Below the pieces are notes generated by a model. It was not told the origin of the DNA. It saw only the letters and a program-made list of their open reading frames with translations, and ran no database searches. From contig JAUWQK010000034.1 in NCBI GenBank assembly GCA_030611115.1, positions 1-9,519 of the forward strand: DNA of 9,519 nt. The letters run 5' to 3'. Position numbers and translations under genes: made by a program. This DNA comes from Deltaproteobacteria bacterium. GTDB lineage: Bacteria; Desulfobacterota; Desulfobacteria; Desulfobacterales; ETH-SRB1. Below are positions 5,240 to 9,519 of the stretch, piece after piece. Each line of letters opens with the position of its first letter. Position 1 is the stretch's first letter.

Positions 5240-7423
5240 ATGCTTAATAATCTTACCGGTCAGATTGAACGAATAACTTATTCTAATGAAGAAAACGGAT
5301 TTACAATCGCAAGGGTTAAAGTGCCCGGCCGGAGAGATCTGGTAACAGTGGTTGGAAATCTTATGTCTCCAATGCCCGGAGAGATCATAAAAATGCAGGG
5401 GGAGTGGACTACTCACCCCAAATATGGTGAACAGTTCAAGCTTGTGAGTTATAAAACATCCGTACCTGCAACAGTTTATGGAATCCAGAGATATCTTGGT
5501 TCCGGGCTTATAAAGGGCATAGGCCCTGTAATGGCGGGCCGAATCGTAAAGAAATTCGGAAAAAATTCGCTGGACATAATAGAAAATGAAATTGAGAAAT
5601 TAGCTCAGGTAGATGGTATTGGAAAGAAGCGGATAGAAATGATCAGGACGGCCTGGGATGAGCAGAAAGAAATCCGGGATGTAATGCTGTTTCTGCAAAC
5701 ACACGGCGTAAGTTCAGGTTATGCAACAAAGATATTCAAGCAATATGGAAACCAGTCAATAGCCGTGGTCCAGGAGAATCCATATCGGCTTGCAGCAGAT
5801 ATCTTCGGTATTGGTTTCGTGATTGCAGACGGAATTGCTGAAAAACTTGGATTCTCAAAAGATTCCACGTTAAGAGCTGAAGCAGGGATACAATATGTTC
5901 TCCATAAGATGGCTGATGAAGGACATGTTTATTATCCTTATGAGCTTCTTTTAGAAAAATGCCGGGAAATTCTTCAGGTTGACAGAGAAGTTGTTGCTAA
6001 AGCGATAGGTAGAGTTGCTGTTGATAAGAAAATAATTATCGAGGACCTGAATGATAAAATTGAGGAGTTCAGAGAAAACAATAAGGCAGTTTATCTGAAA
6101 AAATATTATGTTTGCGAAACCAGTATTGCTTTCCGGCTGAAAATCCTGATTGGAGCGCCAAAATCTTTCCGCAATATTGATTTGGATCGAGCAGTAGAAT
6201 GGGTTCAAAAACAGCTTTCTATTACCCTGGCGGAAAAACAGCTTGAAGCATTAAGATGTTCTGTTGAAAACAAGGTAGTTGTAATTACCGGCGGGCCGGG
6301 CACAGGCAAGACAACAATTATAAATGCGATTATTAAGATTTTTTCAAGGCTGAAGCTTAAAATAATGCTTGCTGCGCCCACAGGCAGGGCCGCAAAACGC
6401 ATGAGCGAGACCACGGGCCATGAAGCCAGGACAATTCACCGGCTCCTTGAATTCAGTTTTCAAAAAGGCGGATTTCAGAAAAACGAGAAAAAACCGCTTG
6501 ATTGCGACCTTTTGATAGTTGATGAAGCATCTATGATTGACACGATTCTGATGCACCACATGTTAAAGGCCGTCCCCCCCAAGGCTACCTTTATTCTTGT
6601 GGGTGATGTTAATCAGTTGCCTTCTGTCGGGGCTGGATCTATTCTAAATGATATTATTGAATCCGGATCTGTATCTGTGGTCAAGCTTAACGAGATCTTT
6701 CGCCAGGCCAAAGGCAGCCGGATTATTGTCAATGCTCATAAGATAAACGACGGAATTATCCCATCTTTTAAAACACCTGATCCATCTGATCGCGCAAATG
6801 ATTTTTATTTTATCCAGCAGGAAGACCCGGAAAAGGTACTTGAAATTATACTGGAACTGACAAGGGAGCGCATACCCCGGCGGTTTAATTTTGATCCTGT
6901 TGAAGATATCCAGGTTTTGACTCCCATGCATAGAGGTGTGGCAGGTGCCGGCAATCTCAACAAAAAATTGCAGGAAGCTCTAAACCCTGGTGAAAATATT
7001 ATTATTAGAGGGGATAGAGGATTTAGAGTTAATGATAAAGTTATGCAGATCAAAAATAATTATGACAAAGAGGTCTTTAATGGTGATATAGGAAAGATTA
7101 CAAAGATAATTGCAGATGAACAGGCGCTTGTTATTTCTTTTGACGGCCGGGAAGTCGTCTATGAATTTGCCGATTTAGATGAAATCGTTCTGGCATATGC
7201 TGTTTCAGTACATAAATCTCAGGGCTCCGAATATCCAGCCGTAGTAATACCCATACTTATTCAGCACTATATGCTATTGCAGCGCAACCTTATCTATACG
7301 GCTGTTACCAGAGGCAGAAGACTTGTCGTGATGGTTGGTACCAGGAAGGCACTGGCAATCGGAATAAATAACAATAAAACACAGAAGAGGTATACATATC
7401 TTAGACACAGGCTAAGAATTTAG
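5240..7423 (+). CDS. recD2: RecD2-type ATP-dependent 5'-3' DNA helicase (SF1B)
   Basis: The 727-aa protein is RecD2, a helicase that unwinds DNA 5' to 3' without RecBC and is linked to repair and replication-fork maintenance in bacteria that have it. An N-terminal barrel-like segment (LTGQIERITYSNEENGFTIA) is followed by helix-hairpin-helix repeats (about residues 80-200: GSGLIKGIGPVMAGRIV, QVDGIGKKRI, FGIGFVIADGIAE). The motor has Walker A GGPGTGKTT (351-359), DEAS (428-431), GDVNQLPS (455-462), LNEIFRQA, VHKSQGSEYP (657-666) and the arginine-finger region AVTRGRR (688-694). Length agrees with the family (roughly 700-800). I place the start at the ATG at 5240. A TTG at 5228 would add four residues that fall inside a repeat and are not typical of the family. 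No strong ribosome-binding site is visible before 5240. The stop codon overlaps the first two bases of the downstream repeat element. Confidence 0.93.
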   Translation: MLNNLTGQIERITYSNEENGFTIARVKVPGRRDLVTVVGNLMSPMPGEIIKMQGEWTTHPKYGEQFKLVSYKTSVPATVYGIQRYLGSGLIKGIGPVMAGRIVKKFGKNSLDIIENEIEKLAQVDGIGKKRIEMIRTAWDEQKEIRDVMLFLQTHGVSSGYATKIFKQYGNQSIAVVQENPYRLAADIFGIGFVIADGIAEKLGFSKDSTLRAEAGIQYVLHKMADEGHVYYPYELLLEKCREILQVDREVVAKAIGRVAVDKKIIIEDLNDKIEEFRENNKAVYLKKYYVCETSIAFRLKILIGAPKSFRNIDLDRAVEWVQKQLSITLAEKQLEALRCSVENKVVVITGGPGTGKTTIINAIIKIFSRLKLKIMLAAPTGRAAKRMSETTGHEARTIHRLLEFSFQKGGFQKNEKKPLDCDLLIVDEASMIDTILMHHMLKAVPPKATFILVGDVNQLPSVGAGSILNDIIESGSVSVVKLNEIFRQAKGSRIIVNAHKINDGIIPSFKTPDPSDRANDFYFIQQEDPEKVLEIILELTRERIPRRFNFDPVEDIQVLTPMHRGVAGAGNLNKKLQEALNPGENIIIRGDRGFRVNDKVMQIKNNYDKEVFNGDIGKITKIIADEQALVISFDGREVVYEFADLDEIVLAYAVSVHKSQGSEYPAVVIPILIQHYMLLQRNLIYTAVTRGRRLVVMVGTRKALAIGINNNKTQKRYTYLRHRLRI

Positions 7424-7601
7424 TGCCTAAAATGCCTAAAGTTGAGGTACGCCTTCGGCGTGCTAATTGATAACCCAAAGTTACAGGAGTTTGCCCCTTT
7501 CGTGAATTGATGGCTTAAGGAACATGTCTGTCGGCAGGTATAAGATGGCAGAATTCCTTAACTTTAGGCACTTTAATATACTTTAGCTCACTTTAGGCAC
7601 T
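7422..7601. repeat. Inverted-repeat element filling the recD2/ATPase convergent spacer
   Basis: The left arm (7422-7447) begins AGTGCCTAAA and continues with TGCCTAAAGTTGAGG. On the minus strand the right arm (7601-7556) also begins AGTGCCTAAA and ends with TGCCTAAAGTTAAGG. The right arm carries extra units built on ACTTTAGGC spaced 9-10 bases apart (ACTTTA at 7561, 7570, 7580, 7590). Inside lies a tight hairpin, GTACGCC-TTC-GGCGTGC (7447-7463), with no T run after it. The element spans essentially the whole gap between two converging genes. Its left end overlaps the recD2 stop codon and its right arm contains the stop codon of the gene on the other strand. Confidence 0.75.
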
Positions 7602-8472
7602 CATGTCCGCACCGAAGGTGTGTTAAAAGACTTCCCCAGATCTTTCGTATAGCCTGACCAGCCGCAGAGCCTGAATCATATTCAAATATCGTTTGTCCCT
7701 GGACCATGGCTTTTGTAAAAATTTGATCAAAAGGTATATGTCCTAAACAGGTCAAACCTTTTTCTTTCGCGAATTTTTCTATTTTATCAGTAATGTCTTT
7801 ATTGAGATCAAATTTATTGACACATAGAAAAGCCGGCACCTTGAAGTGATTGGCCAGTTGGACGACCCGCTGCATATCGTGTTTCCCGGACACACTGGGT
7901 TCTGTAACAATAAGTACAGCGTCGGCTCCGCCTATGGAAGCAATTACCGGACAGCCTATTCCAGGAGGGCCGTCAGTAAGAATTAGATCAAGCCCCTTTT
8001 CTTCTGCAAGTTTTTTGGCTTCATTTCTTACAAGCGATACAAGCCTGCCTGAATTTTCTTCAGCTATACCAAGCCTTGCATGTACCAGTGGGCCGAAACG
8101 CGTATCAGAAATATACCACTCTCCGCAAGTATTCAGAGGAAAGTCTATTGCTTTTTCAGGACAGAAATAAACGCATACGCCGCAACCTTCACATTCAATT
8201 GAATTAACCTCGAAAGTTTCGCTTATGGCCCCCCATCTGCATAAATCAATGCAGAGACCGCATTCCGTGCATTTATCTTTGTTTATAATGGCCGTATTGC
8301 CGCCCTGAAAATCATGTTTTTCCAGGATATCCGGAGCTGTAACAAGGTGGAGATCGGCTGCATCAACATCTGCATCGCAAAGCACCTTGTTTTCTGCAAG
8401 ATACGCAAAGGCAGCCATTAAACTGGTTTTACCGGTTCCGCCCTTGCCGCTTATAATTATCAATTCTTTCAT
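7588..8472 (-). CDS. MinD-superfamily P-loop ATPase with inserted two-cluster ferredoxin domain
   Basis: This 294-aa cytosolic protein is of the COG1149 type: a MinD/Mrp-like ATPase interrupted by a bacterial ferredoxin domain. The deviant Walker A is GKGGTGKTS (9-17), followed by the DADVDAAD strand (33-40). Two [4Fe-4S] sites follow, C68/C71/C74/C78 and C94/C97/C100/C104. The switch region is DGPPGIGCPV (167-176), and a late VNKFDLN block gives nucleotide specificity. Relatives are thought to act in iron-sulfur or metallocofactor handling, but the substrate is not established for this family. It lies downstream of a paralogue in the same orientation, 151 bases apart, so they are probably one operon with the spacer occupied by a repeat. 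The ribosome-binding site is weak. The last residues (CLK and stop) are encoded inside the neighbouring repeat, so the natural C-terminus may have been altered by it. Confidence 0.88.
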   Translation of the reverse strand: MKELIIISGKGGTGKTSLMAAFAYLAENKVLCDADVDAADLHLVTAPDILEKHDFQGGNTAIINKDKCTECGLCIDLCRWGAISETFEVNSIECEGCGVCVYFCPEKAIDFPLNTCGEWYISDTRFGPLVHARLGIAEENSGRLVSLVRNEAKKLAEEKGLDLILTDGPPGIGCPVIASIGGADAVLIVTEPSVSGKHDMQRVVQLANHFKVPAFLCVNKFDLNKDITDKIEKFAKEKGLTCLGHIPFDQIFTKAMVQGQTIFEYDSGSAAGQAIRKIWGSLLTHLRCGHECLK

Positions 8473-8482
8473 TTAAATTACC

Positions 8483-8602
8483 GGCTTCGTAAAAAGTCCA
8501 TTTTCTGCGTTGCGCTGCATCCTTCGTCATTGCGGCGTAGCTATAAGTACGCCTCTCTCCTCAGGATTTGCGTGCCTTGAAACTGAAGCTTTTTACTTTG
8601 CC
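8483..8602. repeat. Short inverted-end repeat between the two ATPase genes
   Basis: The ends are GGC-TTC-GTAAAAAG (8483-8496) and CTTTTTAC-TTT-GCC (8589-8602), complementary apart from the three central bases. Inside is a perfect stem GGCGTA (8534-8539)/TACGCC (8548-8553) with an 8-base loop. At about 120 bases and without coding capacity it resembles a MITE-like or REP-like element. I recall similar ends starting CTTCGTAAAAAG in Desulfobacterota genomes, a memory not checked here. It lies in the 151-base gap of a probable operon, starting 21 bases after the stop of the upstream gene and ending 10 bases before the start codon of the downstream one. Confidence 0.7.
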
Positions 8603-8623
8603 GTCCTTCGACATTTTTGCAAG

Positions 8624-9463
8624 TTAATTCGCTATTTTCTTGATATTATCATATAAAGTTAAAAATGTTTCTTTAAATCCAGGGAGTTTTTCAACGATCA
8701 TATCACCTCTTGAGTATGCCTCTGCTATATTTCTGTCAAAAGGTATTTCCAAAAGAACCGGGATGCCCTCCTTTTTTGCAAACGCCTTAACTTTATTATC
8801 TCCTACATCTGAACGGTTAATTACCAGCCCACATGGTATATTTAACATTTTAACTGCGCCAACGGCTAATTTTAAATCATGCAGACCAAATGGCGTGGGC
8901 TCGGTGACAAGAAGAATAAAATCAGTGTCCTTCATGGATGCTATAACCGGACATGATGTACCAGGCGGAGCATCTATAATGGTGAATTTGTCCGGCTTGG
9001 TAAAGGAACGAACCTTTACGATTAACGGAGGAGACATGGCTTCGCCCACCCTTAACTTTCCATGGACAAACTCTATGCCGTTACGGTAGCCCTTCTGTAT
9101 GATACCCAGTTCACGGCTTGTCTCTTTTATAGCGTTTTCCGGACAAACCTTTTCGCAACCTCCGCAACTGTGGCATAGCTCAGGAAATGTCATAACTGTA
9201 GTATCGGCGATCACGATTATAGCTTTGAATTGACATATTTCGTCGCATTTTCCACAGAGGTTGCATTTTTTTTCATCTACCTCCGGAACAGGTGTTGTGA
9301 CTGTGATAGTTTTTTCAAATACCGGATTAATAAAAAGGTGGCTATTTGGTTCTTCCACATCACAGTCCAGCAGTTGAACATCAGAGCCAATTGCCATAGC
9401 CAAATTCGTAGCAACAGTTGTTTTGCCGGTTCCGCCTTTTCCACTTGCAATACTTATAATCAT
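8624..9463 (-). CDS. MinD-superfamily P-loop ATPase with inserted ferredoxin domain (paralogue)
   Basis: The 279-aa protein shares architecture with the 7588-8472 gene. Walker A GKGGTGKTT is at 8-16, and LLDCDVEEPNSHLF follows at 31-44. Eight cysteines for two [4Fe-4S] clusters are at C67/C70/C73/C77 and C97/C100/C103/C107. DAPPGTSCPV is at 164-173, and the protein ends in the usual ATPase C-lobe (IPFDRNIAEAYSRGD). The DVEEPNSHLF phrase differs from the partner's DVDAADLHLV, so the two proteins are diverged paralogues rather than a recent duplication. Such pairs commonly occur side by side, probably as partners in a metallocluster or iron-sulfur process, often near small NifX-like proteins. 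None is visible in this window. The ribosome-binding site is only a partial GGAT about ten bases before the ATG. It is the upstream gene of the probable two-gene operon. Confidence 0.88.
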   Translation of the reverse strand: MIISIASGKGGTGKTTVATNLAMAIGSDVQLLDCDVEEPNSHLFINPVFEKTITVTTPVPEVDEKKCNLCGKCDEICQFKAIIVIADTTVMTFPELCHSCGGCEKVCPENAIKETSRELGIIQKGYRNGIEFVHGKLRVGEAMSPPLIVKVRSFTKPDKFTIIDAPPGTSCPVIASMKDTDFILLVTEPTPFGLHDLKLAVGAVKMLNIPCGLVINRSDVGDNKVKAFAKKEGIPVLLEIPFDRNIAEAYSRGDMIVEKLPGFKETFLTLYDNIKKIAN

Positions 9464-9486
9464 TATAGGGATCCATTTCTGGCTGG

Positions 9487-9519
9487 TTAATAAGTCAAAT
9501 TACCACCCCCAGAGGAGGT
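9487..9519 (-). CDS. Possible 3' end of an upstream gene (frame uncertain)
   Basis: On the minus strand, TAA at 9489-9487 closes a frame reading TSSGGGNLTY, open to the window edge, ending 23 bases before the start of the 8624-9463 gene. That spacing would suit an operon partner. The other two frames also run from the edge to stop codons within this span (PPLGVVI and LLWGW), so neither the frame nor the existence of the gene is secure. Confidence 0.2.
   Translation of the reverse strand, partial: TSSGGGNLTY

Noticed and set aside
7447..7463. GTACGCC-TTC-GGCGTGC hairpin as an intrinsic terminator of recD2
   Set aside because: The stem is good, but no T run follows on either strand. It is better treated as part of the repeat element.
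8640..9089. Plus-strand 149-aa open frame opposite the upstream ATPase
   Set aside because: The minus strand carries an unmistakable P-loop/ferredoxin protein over the same bases, and the plus frame shows only low-complexity Ser, Thr and Pro stretches.

Overview
The window reads as an ordinary AT-leaning chromosomal segment of a Gram-negative anaerobe, most likely a Desulfobacterota (Desulfobacterales-like) bacterium. This is inferred from gene content: a pair of MinD-type ATPases with inserted ferredoxin domains, a KefB-like antiporter tail, RecD2, RtcA, a short-form TrmO and a free-standing archaeal-type ThrRS editing domain. The intergenic spaces also hold several families of imperfect inverted repeats of a style I associate from memory with that group. 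No taxonomic marker gene is present, so the assignment stays tentative.

Layout, left to right. (1) 2-871 (+) is the cytosolic RCK tail of a CPA2/KefB-type cation:proton antiporter, cut by the window edge. (2) 872-1217 is non-coding and holds an inverted-repeat element with arms made of 7-bp tandem units, then a -10 box. (3) 1218-1628 (+) is a UPF0158-family protein. (4) 1686-2447 (+) is a divergent HisF-type barrel in a GC-rich patch (about 60% G+C in the two lines counted, against 25-37% in two lines counted in neighbouring genes). (5) 2534-2941 (-) and 3103-3519 (+) are divergent genes that both point to threonine tRNA: a stand-alone ThrRS editing domain and TrmO, the t6A37 N6-methyltransferase. 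(6) 3559-3924 (+) is an unrecognised 121-aa protein following trmO, whose 3' end overlaps the convergent rtcA (3911-4930, -). (7) 4931-5239 is a repeat-filled, partly very AT-rich spacer between divergent rtcA and recD2. (8) 5240-7423 (+) is RecD2 helicase. (9) 7424-7587 is a convergent spacer made almost entirely of another inverted-repeat element, which abuts the stop codon of recD2 and contains the stop codon of the next gene. (10) 7588-8472 and 8624-9463 (-) are two paralogous MinD/ferredoxin ATPases in one likely operon, separated by a fourth inverted-repeat element.

The genes do not form one obvious pathway. The most coherent functional group is 2534-4930, where four adjacent genes include three RNA-related activities: tRNA-Thr proofreading, tRNA anticodon-loop methylation and RNA 3'-end cyclisation, plus an unknown. 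The two ATPases are probably partners in an iron-sulfur or metallocluster process, by family analogy. The most unusual structural theme is that four of the intergenic spaces hold four different inverted-repeat elements, three with short tandem units in their arms. Several sit within about ten bases of start or stop codons, so they probably shape the leaders and 3' ends of the neighbouring genes.
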